Below, in pieces: positions 1 to 8,570 of a stretch of 64,000 nucleotides of DNA. Position 1 is the stretch's first letter, and each line of letters starts with the position of its first letter. Made by a program: the position numbers and the translations under genes. The notes under the pieces were generated by a model, which searched no databases, was not told the origin of the DNA, and saw only the letters and a program-made list of their open reading frames with translations. This stretch comes from Roseburia sp. Lineage in GTDB: Bacteria > Bacillota > Clostridia > Oscillospirales > Ruminococcaceae. The stretch spans positions 1 through 64,000 of the forward strand of contig JAMPCH010000003.1 in the NCBI GenBank assembly GCA_023666265.1, in the 5' to 3' direction.

Positions 1-2189
1 GCGAGACGACCGCCGCCGCGATCGCGGACGAGACCGAGCCGCCCCGCGCGGCGGAGAAACAGCCGCTTCGCGTCGCGCTCGACAGCTATAGCTATACATA
101 TAGCCCCTTTTATTCCGAGGGTGATTTTGACGCGTTTATTACAAAGCTTACGGGCGTTCGGCTCTTAGAGCGCGATCGGAGCGGATATGTCGTCTCCGAC
201 GGGATCGGCGGCGAACGGCGGCTCTATAACGGGAGCTATTATTCCTATGAGGGGATCGCCTCGGTCGAGGCGGACTACGACGAGGAGGCGGACGAGACGG
301 TCTTTTCGATCCGGCTACGCGACGATGTCGTTTTTTCGGACGGCGAGCCTCTGACCGCCGACGACCTGATCTTTACGCTCTATGTCCTTTTAGACCCCTC
401 TTTTTCTTGGGAAACGTCGCTTCGCGGCGCGGGGATCAAGGGGGAGATCAACTATCGCCTAAACAGTACGATCGCCGACGCGCTCACCGAGGACGAGATC
501 GCCGAGGCGCTCGCCTCGGAGGAGGTCGCGGAGCGGATCCGCGCGACGATCGTCGAGCCGCTTTTAAAACAAGAGCTGGAATGGGTAAGATCGCTCTACG
601 GTGAGACGAGCTATTCGGTCTATACCGAGGCTTATCCCGAGCCGAAGGACTTAATGGCTTTCTTTTACGCGGTCGACAGTACTTATCGCTCCGAGGAAGC
701 GGACGAGGCTCGGGTATTGAGCGATCTCGCGGATATGTACGGTGGGAATTACGCTCTCCTCGGGAGTATGTATCGCGGCGATCCCGATTACTTCCTGACC
801 GAGGCACAGATCTGCGCGATCGGCTATCTCTCGGAGCAAAGCGAGACGGCGGAGACGGTCGATCGGATCGAGGGGATCGATAAAAAGGGCGAATATGAGA
901 TCGCCCTTACCGTATCGGGACAAGCCTCGGCGGATACCCTTTTCGCGGGGCTTACGATCGCGCCGCTCCATTATTACGGTGATAAGCGGCTTTATTCCTA
1001 TGACGATGATCGTTTTGGCTTTGTGAAGGGCGAGGGAAGGGCGATCGCCGAGGAAAAGGCGGGTTCTCCGCTTGGCGCGGGCGCTTATGTCTATGAGCGG
1101 AGCGAGAGCGGGGTCGTCTATCTGAACGCGAACGAGCGATATTATAAGGGAACGCCCAAGACCGATAAGCTCGAGGTCTTACAGACCTCCGACCCGGTCG
1201 CCGCCGTTTCGGATGGGGCGGCGGAGCTGTCTTATCCCGAGAGCTCGGCTCTGACCTCGGCGGCGGTCGAGAGCGCGAACGAGGCGCTCGAGAAGCTCTC
1301 GGCGTATACGATCGGCTCGGACGGCTACGGCTTTATCGGGATCAACGCCAAGCGCGTCAATATCGGCGGCGACCCGCGCTCCGACGAGAGCATCGCGCTT
1401 CGGAAGGCACTCGCGACCGCGATCTTTTTAAACCGCGACGAGTCGGTCTACCGCTACTTCGGCGAGGGCGGCGTTACGGCGAATTATCCCGCGGCGGCTT
1501 CTGAATATTTAAGCGGCTCGGCGTATTCCGCCGCCGCGCCCTATGAGGTCGACCGCGACGGCGAAGCGATCTATACGGCGCATATGACTGAGGAGGAGCG
1601 GTTCGACGCGGCGAAGGCGGCTTGTCTCGGCTTTTTTGAGGCGGCGGGCTATACGGTGAAGGATCGGCTCGTCACCGAAGCGCCCGAGGGCGGTTCGATG
1701 ACCTTCCGCGCGATCATCGCGGCGGAGGGGAAGGGAAATCACCCCTCCTACTACGCGCTGACGGGGGCGAAGCGGCTCTTGGGCGAGATCGGGATCACGC
1801 TCTCGATCACGGATACCGCCGACGCGTCCCAGCTTTGGTCGGCGATCAACAGCGGGACACAGGAGATCTGGGCGTCGGTGTGGGAGACGGGGATCCGCCC
1901 GCGTTTAAGCGAGATGTACGGCGACGACAATCTCTTTGGGCTCGAGAGTGAGACGCTGGCGGAATGTGTTTTGGCGGCGGAGACCTCGACCGACCCCGAG
2001 ACGCTTCGCGAGGCGTTCGCCGGCGCGTATGAAATGTTATTCGATTATTACGCGGTCGAGATCCCGATCTATCGGCGGTCGAGCTGTATTTTACTGAGTA
2101 CGCTCCGCGTCGACTCCTCGACCCTCCCTCAGAATATGACGAGCTGTTACGACTGGACGGACGAAGCGGAAAAGATCGCGTTAAAATAA
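1..2189 (+). CDS. ABC transporter substrate-binding protein, family 5 (5'-truncated)
   Basis: The reading frame is open from base 3, so this is the C-terminal ~728 residues of a gene that starts outside the window. The stretch around bases 298-400 (FSIRLRDDVVFSDGEPLTAD and the following DLIFTLYVLLDPS) is the hallmark of oligopeptide/dipeptide-type extracellular solute-binding proteins (SBP_bac_5). The visible N-terminal part is Thr/Glu/Pro-rich, as in a linker after a lipoprotein signal peptide, so a membrane-anchored lipoprotein is likely (inference). The long insertion after the DLIFTLY motif, rich in acidic residues, makes it larger than usual. No permease or ATPase gene follows; the next gene is a DtxR-type regulator 44 bases downstream. 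The ligand cannot be deduced. Confidence 0.85.
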   Translation, partial: ETTAAAIADETEPPRAAEKQPLRVALDSYSYTYSPFYSEGDFDAFITKLTGVRLLERDRSGYVVSDGIGGERRLYNGSYYSYEGIASVEADYDEEADETVFSIRLRDDVVFSDGEPLTADDLIFTLYVLLDPSFSWETSLRGAGIKGEINYRLNSTIADALTEDEIAEALASEEVAERIRATIVEPLLKQELEWVRSLYGETSYSVYTEAYPEPKDLMAFFYAVDSTYRSEEADEARVLSDLADMYGGNYALLGSMYRGDPDYFLTEAQICAIGYLSEQSETAETVDRIEGIDKKGEYEIALTVSGQASADTLFAGLTIAPLHYYGDKRLYSYDDDRFGFVKGEGRAIAEEKAGSPLGAGAYVYERSESGVVYLNANERYYKGTPKTDKLEVLQTSDPVAAVSDGAAELSYPESSALTSAAVESANEALEKLSAYTIGSDGYGFIGINAKRVNIGGDPRSDESIALRKALATAIFLNRDESVYRYFGEGGVTANYPAAASEYLSGSAYSAAAPYEVDRDGEAIYTAHMTEEERFDAAKAACLGFFEAAGYTVKDRLVTEAPEGGSMTFRAIIAAEGKGNHPSYYALTGAKRLLGEIGITLSITDTADASQLWSAINSGTQEIWASVWETGIRPRLSEMYGDDNLFGLESETLAECVLAAETSTDPETLREAFAGAYEMLFDYYAVEIPIYRRSSCILLSTLRVDSSTLPQNMTSCYDWTDEAEKIALK

Positions 2190-2233
2190 AGGATCGCGGG
2201 TGTGTACGCCTGCACAAAAAGAAAGGACAAAAA

Positions 2234-2608
2234 ATGGAAATTTCCGAGGCAATTGAAAACTATCTCGAGACGATCTTGATCTTATCAAAGAAAAAACCGG
2301 AGCTTCACGCGATCGACATCTGCGACGAGCTGGGCTATTCGCGCCCGACCCTCTCGGTCGTCTTAAAGCGTATGAAAAAGGGCGGGCTGATCCTCGTCGA
2401 CGAGAATAACCACATCACGCTCACCGACGAGGGGCGCGCGATCGCCGATAAGATCTATGAGCGCCATACCGTGATCTCAAAATTTTTTATGGACATCGGC
2501 GTCGAGGAGAGCGTCGCGCTCCACGACGCCTGTAAGATCGAGCATGACCTGAGCGACGAGACCTTTCGCTGTATCAAAAATTATATTATGAAAAATATGT
2601 CCGACTAA
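2234..2608 (+). CDS. DtxR/MntR-family metal-dependent transcriptional regulator
   Basis: This 124-residue protein has an N-terminal winged helix (about residues 5-65, recognition helix near SRPTLSVVLKRMKKGG) and a short metal-binding/dimerisation domain. Aligned by eye with MntR/DtxR, the primary-site positions are Asn9, Glu12, His78, Cys100, Glu103 and His104. Cys at the fifth position resembles the iron sensors DtxR/IdeR rather than MntR, which has Glu there. Asn9 replaces the usual Asp or Met. It has no SH3 domain, so it is a short MntR-size form. The RBS AAAGGA lies 6 bases before the ATG. It follows the solute-binding gene by 44 bases and precedes ybaK by 13, so co-transcription is likely. 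Metal identity is inference. Confidence 0.85.
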   Translation: MEISEAIENYLETILILSKKKPELHAIDICDELGYSRPTLSVVLKRMKKGGLILVDENNHITLTDEGRAIADKIYERHTVISKFFMDIGVEESVALHDACKIEHDLSDETFRCIKNYIMKNMSD

Positions 2609-2621
2609 AGGGGAGCGGAAA

Positions 2622-3098
2622 ATGTCAAAGGAAACAAAAACGAACGCTATGCGCTTCCTCGATCGGGCGGGGATCCCCTATGAGGTCGCGGTCTATGAAT
2701 GTGAGGAGTTTATCGACGGTCTGACCGTCGCCCGCGCGCTCGGTCAGCCGCCCGAGGAGACCTTTAAAACGCTTGTCGCGCGGGGAAAGAGCGGCGCGTA
2801 TTACTGCTTTCTCCTCCCGGTGGCGGAGGAGCTCGATCTTAAAAAGGCGGCGAAAAGCGCGGGCGAAAAATCGGTCGAGCTTTTACCCGTGAAGGAGATC
2901 AATGCCGTGACCGGCTATGTACGCGGCGGGTGTACGCCGATCGGTATGAAAAAACAGTTCCCGACCGTCGTCCACGCCTCGGCGCTCTCGCTCGACGAAT
3001 TTTATATCAGCGGCGGGCGGCTCGGGGCTCAGATAAAGCTTTCGCCGCGTTCGCTCGTTGAGGCGATCTGCGGCAAGTTTGAGGATATAATTTTATAG
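2622..3098 (+). CDS. ybaK: Cys-tRNA(Pro)/Cys-tRNA(Cys) deacylase YbaK/EbsC
   Basis: The 158-residue product is a full-length YbaK-type editing protein, which hydrolyses mis-acylated Cys-tRNA(Pro) in trans in the cytoplasm. Recognisable elements are the FKTLVARGKSG segment with the catalytic-region lysine, LDLKKAAKSAGEKSVEL, the VRGGCTPIGMKKQFPT motif near residues 105-120, and the C-terminal GGRLGAQIKLSP segment typical of the family. The start is supported by AAAGGGGAGCGG upstream of the ATG. It is probably the last gene of a unit with the DtxR regulator, because a good rho-independent terminator lies 14 bases after its stop codon. Confidence 0.93.
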   Translation: MSKETKTNAMRFLDRAGIPYEVAVYECEEFIDGLTVARALGQPPEETFKTLVARGKSGAYYCFLLPVAEELDLKKAAKSAGEKSVELLPVKEINAVTGYVRGGCTPIGMKKQFPTVVHASALSLDEFYISGGRLGAQIKLSPRSLVEAICGKFEDIIL

Positions 3099-3111
3099 CT
3101 TATCTTTTTTG

Positions 3112-3133
3112 ACCGCTCTTTGAGCGGTTTTTT
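3112..3133 (+). terminator. Rho-independent terminator after ybaK
   Basis: A 7-bp stem ACCGCTC/GAGCGGT with a 3-base loop is followed directly by a run of T residues. It sits 14 bases after the ybaK stop and points in the same direction. Confidence 0.85.
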
Positions 3134-3173
3134 ATTTTGGGAAGGTGTTGGAGGGGCAGGCTTCGGTTTCCTT

Positions 3174-3947
3174 TTAAAGGTGAATTTGAAATTCCCCGAA
3201 ATCGTAAAGCCCGCTCCCCCGGAAGAGCTTGTCCTTAGCCGAAAGCGCGGCGAACGCCGCCTCAATCCGATCGACGATCCCCGCCGATAGGGAAAGCGCG
3301 TGATGCCCGGGAAGGATACGGTCGACCGCGAGGGCTTGGATCTTTTGGATCGACCGCCAAAATAAGAGCGGGTCGGTCGTCGGATAAAACGCGTCGAGAC
3401 AGCCTCCATAGATCAGGTCGCCGCTGTAAAGCGTTTTTCGCTCCGCCTCATAAAAACAGCAATGTCCCGGCGAGTGTCCGGGCGTATGGATCGCAGTAAG
3501 CGTTCTCCCGCCGAGATCAAACCGATCGCCGTCGCGATAAACGCTTTTCGCCTCGCCCTGATAGACCCGATATTCCGAAGGGCGAAAGCCCTCGGGGAAG
3601 TCGCAAGGCGGGCGCGTCAGATTGCTCCTTACGACCGCTAACGGGATCGGGAAGCTTTTGAGCCATTCCCGCCCGGCTTCATGCACCGCGACGTCCTCAA
3701 ATAAGCCGTGTCCGCCGATATGATCCCAGTGAACGTGTGTGGTGAGGACGCTTATGGGGAGGTCGGTAAGGCTTTTAACGACCCGATCGATCCGCCCGAC
3801 CCCGAGTCCCGTATCGATGAGGACGGCGCGTCTCCTTCCCGTTAAAAGATAGGCGTGCGCCTCCTCCCAGTGCTTATATTCGCCGATCGCGAAAGTATCG
3901 CCGTCGATCTCCTCGACGGTGAACCAGCCACCTTCTTCTTTTTTCAA
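3174..3947 (-). CDS. MBL-fold metallo-hydrolase
   Basis: The 257-residue protein has the metallo-beta-lactamase signature HVHWDHIGGH at residues 71-80 (His71, His73, Asp75, His76). Further metal ligands are TPGHSPGH around residues 155-162, SGD near 176, and a late LPGHH near 214. This is the glyoxalase II-like subgroup of two-metal hydrolases. The substrate cannot be told from the sequence. The gene lies 3 bases after the large permease gene on the same strand, so it is probably co-transcribed with the efflux adaptor and permease. Its C-terminal end abuts a possible solo arm of repeat family D (3129-3150). Confidence 0.88.
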   Translation of the reverse strand: MKKEEGGWFTVEEIDGDTFAIGEYKHWEEAHAYLLTGRRRAVLIDTGLGVGRIDRVVKSLTDLPISVLTTHVHWDHIGGHGLFEDVAVHEAGREWLKSFPIPLAVVRSNLTRPPCDFPEGFRPSEYRVYQGEAKSVYRDGDRFDLGGRTLTAIHTPGHSPGHCCFYEAERKTLYSGDLIYGGCLDAFYPTTDPLLFWRSIQKIQALAVDRILPGHHALSLSAGIVDRIEAAFAALSAKDKLFRGSGLYDFGEFQIHL

Positions 3948-3950
3948 GTC

Positions 3951-6803
3951 TTAATCCTCCCCGAGCTTTAGCGCCTTATTGATATTGATCTTTTTAATGA
4001 GCCGCCCGAGAATGGCGAAGCCGCCGCCCAGCATGAGAACGATCAGGATATAAATTTTAATATAGTCGCTTTGCGCCGCCGCCACGCGGAAGGGTGGAAC
4101 TTGGTCGGCGGGGCGGTACATCGAGCGAAAGAGCGGGACGAAAAGATCGCTCACGACCCCGCCGATGAGGAAGGACATCGCGATCGACACGCCCGAGACG
4201 AGGATCTGTTCATACCCGATGATCCCGACGATCTCCTTAAACGTCACGCCCATCGCGCATAAGATCCCGAACTGGAGCGTTCGGCTGCGGATCGAGAGGA
4301 TCCAGTAGATGAGGAAGCCGATCACCGTCATCACCATAATGATGATAAAGCTCATGGTGAGCGCGCCGTTCATGCCTTGGAGCTGTGGCTCGTTTTTTTC
4401 GCGAATGAGGAGCTGAGACGCGTCGGTGATCGATTCGATCGGGATGCGCTTTTCGGAAATGTCCCGATAAAGCGCCTCGCTCGTCGCCCCGTCCGCGAGC
4501 TTTAGCCATACCTCATAAGGCTCTATATCCGTCAGGTTATAGATATAGTTATAATTCATGACGATAAACGACTTGACCGCGTAGGTGTCGACCGGCTCGT
4601 CCGATTCCTCCGCCTCTCTCGCGCGGCGCTCGTCCCCGGGTGAAACGGCGCGGTTCGCCTCGTTTGGGTTGATCCCCGGCCAATAGTCGACGATCGCGAC
4701 GATCGTCGCGGTGATCGTGTCGTTCCCCGACCATTTCGCCCCGATCGCGTCCCCGAGCTCGAGCTCATATTTCTCGGCGAGCGCCCGCGAGACGATCACG
4801 CCGGCGGGATACTCCTGTAACGCGTTGCAGTAATTCCACCAGTGAACGGGGAGGAGGTCGTTTCTGAACCACGCGGTATGGGCGAATCGATACGGCTCGA
4901 TCGCCATGAGCGTGACGTTATTCTCGGTCGTTTTATCGACCGTGACCCGCGCGGAATTGTTGATAAGGACGCGCGTCGCCGTCTCGACCCCCGCTAAATT
5001 CTCAAAACGGTCAAAATCCCGCTCGACATATCCCGTTACCGTCATGCTCTCGTCGGTCGTCGTCGTTTCGAGCCAATATTCCTTTAACCGAATATCCGCG
5101 CCCGTCGCGTAGTTGATCCGATCCTCCTTTTGGTCGTTGATCGTTCGGGCTGTATTCGCCGAAAAGATCCCGAGGGAAAACGTCACGATGAGGAAGAGCA
5201 TCAAAAAGCGGATCTTCCCGCCCTGTGCGCGGCTCACCGACGTGATCGCCATATATTGGGCGGGCGACCAGAGCGGGCGGAATACGGTATAGATCCCCCG
5301 AAGGAAATACGGATAGATACGGATAAATAAAAGCCCGAGACCCATCACGAGACAGGTCGAAAAGATAAAGAACAGGGGATTGATCTCCCCGGTCGACTCC
5401 GTGGGGATCGTCTCGTTCGCGGTATAGATCCCGTAAAAAACGACGCCCGCCGCGATCAGGAGGAGGTCGACGCAGCATTTTTCCCAAAGGGCGGCTTTAA
5501 CGACCTTCGTTTGGCTTTGTTTATACTCGACGATCGAGAGCTTTGACGCGGGGATGATCGGGATCATCGTCGTGAGGAAAAAGACGATGACCGCGACGAG
5601 CGCGTAAAGAACCGCCGTTCCCGTGATCTTCGCGGCGATCCCGGTACGGTTCACAAATTCGAGGAAGCCGTTCGACACGCCGAGGAAGCGGCAGAATAAA
5701 AGCCCGAGGAGCGGCGCGGTCACGAGCGTGACCAGCCCGAGAATCCCGGACTCCGCCGCGTAGAGGAAGAAGATCTGCTTTGAGCTCGCGCCCCGGCTTT
5801 TAAAGACCGCAATCTCGTTTTTCTCCTGCTCGACGTTGAGCTGAGAGACCATAAAGAGATAAAAGGCGATCATCACCATCGTCGGGATCTGGAGCGTCCA
5901 GAGGATACCCGTGAGCTTCTCCGCCTCGACGGCGTATTCCTCTAAAATGTCAAAGATCCCCATTCGGAAGGTATAGCCGAGCGACGCGTAACGCTCAAAA
6001 TCCTCCCCGATCGCCGCCGTCACGGAGGGAAGGTCGTTCATATCCATCGACTGATAGGCGAGGGCATAGCTGACCGAAATATCGGTCAGCTGGGCGTGAC
6101 CGCCGCCGAGAAGGTGTTCGGAGAAACAGTCGTAATCCGTCACGAGCGCGTTCACGTATCGATCCATCGTCTCCGACCAATAGATGTCGTTCGGGTCGGA
6201 CTGTTCATAGATCCCGACGATACGGACGCGGATCGCCTCCCGCCCCGTGTCAACCGAGTGAACCTCATATTCGTTCCCGAGAACCGCTTCGAGGGTCTTT
6301 AGCGCCGTTTCCGAGGCGACGACCTCATAAACGCCGTCCTCCGCGATCCCGCCCGCGCAGTACATTCTCCCGCTTTTGAGGACGGTATGCTCCGCGAAGC
6401 CGGTCATCGCCGCGAGCTTAACGCGGGTCGAGGCGGCTGTTCCCTTATTCGTCCCGTTGATGAGGTATTGAAGGTTGTCGTAAACGACCGTTTTTGATGA
6501 CCCGACCGGGATACGGATCGCGCCGACCTCATTTTTTACGAGCGCGGGAAGCTCGTCGATCATGGCGCTTTGTTCCGCCGCGCTCGTTCCCGCGCTGAGC
6601 GTTTTGGAAACGGAATAAACGCCGGGAAATTCCCCCGTCGCGAGCTGATACGCCTCCATATCCTTGATGAGCATACGCTGTAAGGACGCGTCCATATAGA
6701 TCGGTACGGCGCTCATCATCCCCGCCGCCATCAAAAAACCGATGAACAGACATAAGACCATCCATTTGGTTTTGACCATTTTTCTGAAAAGTAATGTAAA
6801 CAA
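3951..6803 (-). CDS. FtsX/MacB-type ABC transporter permease
   Basis: This 950-residue membrane protein has the layout of a double FtsX-domain permease. There is an N-terminal membrane segment (about 14-36), a ~265-residue extracytoplasmic domain, and three membrane segments around 300-410. Two more follow, then a second signal-anchor-like segment and extracytoplasmic domain, and three C-terminal segments. The start codon appears to be TTG: GGAG stands 7 bases upstream and the next in-frame ATG is codon 9, inside the first conserved segment. A periplasmic-adaptor-like lipoprotein gene lies 22 bases upstream, but no ATP-binding protein gene is in the cluster, so its ATPase must be encoded elsewhere (inference). 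Likely role: export of a toxic or signalling compound, or of a lipoprotein. Confidence 0.9.
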   Translation of the reverse strand: MFTLLFRKMVKTKWMVLCLFIGFLMAAGMMSAVPIYMDASLQRMLIKDMEAYQLATGEFPGVYSVSKTLSAGTSAAEQSAMIDELPALVKNEVGAIRIPVGSSKTVVYDNLQYLINGTNKGTAASTRVKLAAMTGFAEHTVLKSGRMYCAGGIAEDGVYEVVASETALKTLEAVLGNEYEVHSVDTGREAIRVRIVGIYEQSDPNDIYWSETMDRYVNALVTDYDCFSEHLLGGGHAQLTDISVSYALAYQSMDMNDLPSVTAAIGEDFERYASLGYTFRMGIFDILEEYAVEAEKLTGILWTLQIPTMVMIAFYLFMVSQLNVEQEKNEIAVFKSRGASSKQIFFLYAAESGILGLVTLVTAPLLGLLFCRFLGVSNGFLEFVNRTGIAAKITGTAVLYALVAVIVFFLTTMIPIIPASKLSIVEYKQSQTKVVKAALWEKCCVDLLLIAAGVVFYGIYTANETIPTESTGEINPLFFIFSTCLVMGLGLLFIRIYPYFLRGIYTVFRPLWSPAQYMAITSVSRAQGGKIRFLMLFLIVTFSLGIFSANTARTINDQKEDRINYATGADIRLKEYWLETTTTDESMTVTGYVERDFDRFENLAGVETATRVLINNSARVTVDKTTENNVTLMAIEPYRFAHTAWFRNDLLPVHWWNYCNALQEYPAGVIVSRALAEKYELELGDAIGAKWSGNDTITATIVAIVDYWPGINPNEANRAVSPGDERRAREAEESDEPVDTYAVKSFIVMNYNYIYNLTDIEPYEVWLKLADGATSEALYRDISEKRIPIESITDASQLLIREKNEPQLQGMNGALTMSFIIIMVMTVIGFLIYWILSIRSRTLQFGILCAMGVTFKEIVGIIGYEQILVSGVSIAMSFLIGGVVSDLFVPLFRSMYRPADQVPPFRVAAAQSDYIKIYILIVLMLGGGFAILGRLIKKININKALKLGED

Positions 6804-6825
6804 AGGTGCGCTCCTTCTCCCGTCG

Positions 6826-7806
6826 TTATTTTACGATGACCTGTTCGCCCGCGCCGAGCCCGCTTACGATCTCGATCTCGGTCGCGTTATAGATCCCCGT
6901 CGTTACGTCGCGCTCGGTCTTTTCGCCGTTCTCAAAAAGCTGGACATATTCCCGCTCTCCGTCTGTCTTGACGAGATGCTTTGGGATCACGACCGCGTTC
7001 TCCGCCGTCGCGTTGACCTTTACGATGTCCGCGAGCGCCCCGAGATAGGAGAAGGGAGGCTTTTCGTCCTTAAATTCGACATAAAGCGCGTTGACGTTCT
7101 CCGCGCCCTCCTCGCGAGCCTCCTTCGGACTGTACGAAACGACGCCCGTGTAGGATTCGCCGTCGATATTGACCGTTACCTCGTCGCCGACGGAGAAGGT
7201 ACGACCGTCGCTGTAGCTCGCTTCAATAAAAAGCGCCTCGGGGTCGGCGATCCGCGCGATGACCTTATAGGGGTCAAATTCCGTCCCGGGGTTAAGCTTA
7301 AAGACATAAGAGACTTGTCCCGCGATCGGCGCATAGACCCGCGCCCCGTCGTATTCCGCCTGATACATGGCGAGGGTATTCTGTTCGATCTCGAGCTGTA
7401 AAAGATCCGCGCGCGAGCCGGTGGAGTTGTATTGTAGCTGAGCCGCCTCGCTCTTTAGCCGCTGGATCTCGAGCTCGTATTCGAGCGCGCCGGTATTCAT
7501 TTCGGCGACGAGATCGCCCTCCTCGACGAGATCCCCCGCCCGGACATAAACATTTTTCACCTTCCCGGTATAGTCGGTGAAATAACACTCCCGCTCGGTA
7601 TGCGATTTTACATAGCCGGTGACGGTGACGGTATTTTGGATGGTCTTGAGCCGCGCGGTGAAGGTCGAATAAGCGACCTCGTCGGGCGCGATCACGGGCG
7701 GATCTAAAAGCTCCTCCTCGGCGGGGAAGAAGTAACAGCCCGACAGGCTCATGATCCCGAGCGCCGCGACACAGGCGAATAATTTTCTTTGAAATAAAGC
7801 GGACAT
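6826..7806 (-). CDS. HlyD/MFP-family efflux adaptor lipoprotein
   Basis: The protein is 326 residues long when started at the ATG at 7806, which has GGAAAGGATC just upstream; an in-frame upstream codon at 7845 lacks an RBS. The signal peptide ends in a lipobox (LSGC about residue 24), so it should be lipid-anchored outside the membrane. The body has a beta-barrel/lipoyl fold: YVKSHTERECYFTDYTGKVK, then VRAGDLVEEGDLVAEMNTGALEYE (lipoyl half), a short coiled coil over about residues 105-150, YAPIAGQVSYVF, and a C-terminal VIPKHLVKTDGEREYV domain. This is the membrane-fusion family that works with MacB-type permeases, and the permease gene follows directly. Loading specificity is unknown. Confidence 0.88.
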   Translation of the reverse strand: MSALFQRKLFACVAALGIMSLSGCYFFPAEEELLDPPVIAPDEVAYSTFTARLKTIQNTVTVTGYVKSHTERECYFTDYTGKVKNVYVRAGDLVEEGDLVAEMNTGALEYELEIQRLKSEAAQLQYNSTGSRADLLQLEIEQNTLAMYQAEYDGARVYAPIAGQVSYVFKLNPGTEFDPYKVIARIADPEALFIEASYSDGRTFSVGDEVTVNIDGESYTGVVSYSPKEAREEGAENVNALYVEFKDEKPPFSYLGALADIVKVNATAENAVVIPKHLVKTDGEREYVQLFENGEKTERDVTTGIYNATEIEIVSGLGAGEQVIVK

Positions 7807-7961
7807 AGCTGATCCTTTCCGATATATGAAAATTTTACCGTACATTTTTATACCATTTTAACATACTTTTCGTTTTTTTTCAATGCTTTTGGTAAAATTT
7901 ACGAAAAACTTTCGGAAAGAAAAACTTTTTCGGTATTTTTTAAGGTTTTTTTAAAAATCAC

Positions 7962-7990
7962 TTGAAATTTTCCTCGGAAAGTAGTATAAT
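7962..7990 (+). promoter_or_regulatory. Sigma-A promoter for oadG-oadB
   Basis: TTGAAA (7962-7967) and TATAAT (7985-7990) are separated by 17 bases. Transcription would start near 7997, giving a ~125-base leader before oadG. Confidence 0.8.
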
Positions 7991-8008
7991 AAATTCGATT
8001 GCGGTACT

Positions 8009-8086
8009 GCTTTTTTTGGAAAAAAGCGGTAACCCGCTTCCGTAAAAAACGGACTCGTTCCACGCTGATCCATGGGGTCGAGTCCG
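8009..8086 (+). promoter_or_regulatory. Structured leader upstream of oadG (unidentified)
   Basis: The leader holds a hairpin GCTTTTTT/AAAAAAGC at about 8009-8027 and a second perfect 8-bp stem, CGGACTCG (8050-8057) with CGAGTCCG (8079-8086), enclosing a 21-base loop. The second stem ends 21 bases before the RBS. There is no T-tract, so it is not a terminator. It could be an mRNA-stabilising or regulatory structure; I do not recognise a known riboswitch class in it. Confidence 0.45.
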
Positions 8087-8123
8087 ATCCGTGAATAAAA
8101 AATTTTTGAAGGAGATGAACGGT

Positions 8124-8528
8124 ATGTCAGAATGGTTCGCGCCGCGCTTACTCAGCGCCGCGCCCGCGACGGACTACTGGGGGACGGTCGGCTCGACCGT
8201 CGTTACGGGTATCGTTGTTGTATTCCTGATCCTCGCGATCTTGGTCGGGTTTTTGTCGCTGATGGGCGTTCTTTTAAGGAAGAAGAAAAAAGACCCCGCC
8301 CCCGCCGCGCCCGCGCCGTCCGTTTCCGCGCCCGTGATCCGCGAGGCGGCGGAGGAGACGGAGGAAGAGGACGACGGAGAACTGATCGCGGTGATCTCCG
8401 CCGCCGTCGCCGCATACGGCGAAGCGGAGGGGAAACAGTATCGCGTTGTCGGCGTAAGGCAGCGCGAAAAAACGCTCCGCTCGGGCTGGAGCGCGGCGGG
8501 GATCGCCGAAAATACGCGCGGGCTTTAA
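8124..8528 (+). CDS. oadG: Sodium-pump decarboxylase gamma subunit (OadG family)
   Basis: The product has one membrane helix (VVTGIVVVFLILAILVGFLSLMGVL) near the N-terminus, a Lys/Pro/Ala-rich linker, and a C-terminal segment EDDGELIAVISAAVAAYGE ending in RSGWSAAGIAENTRGL. That is the usual layout of OAD_gamma proteins that tether the carboxyltransferase to the membrane beta subunit. I prefer the ATG at 8124 because AAGGAG stands 9 bases upstream; a GTG at 8091 and an ATG at 8115 are in frame but placed worse. The beta subunit gene follows 42 bases later. The carboxyltransferase (alpha) and biotin-carrier genes are not in the window, so the substrate (oxaloacetate, methylmalonyl-CoA or glutaconyl-CoA) is undetermined. 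Confidence 0.85.
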   Translation: MSEWFAPRLLSAAPATDYWGTVGSTVVTGIVVVFLILAILVGFLSLMGVLLRKKKKDPAPAAPAPSVSAPVIREAAEETEEEDDGELIAVISAAVAAYGEAEGKQYRVVGVRQREKTLRSGWSAAGIAENTRGL

Positions 8529-8570
8529 GTCTAACGATACGATGAAATTCAAAATAAAGAGGGTTCAGAC

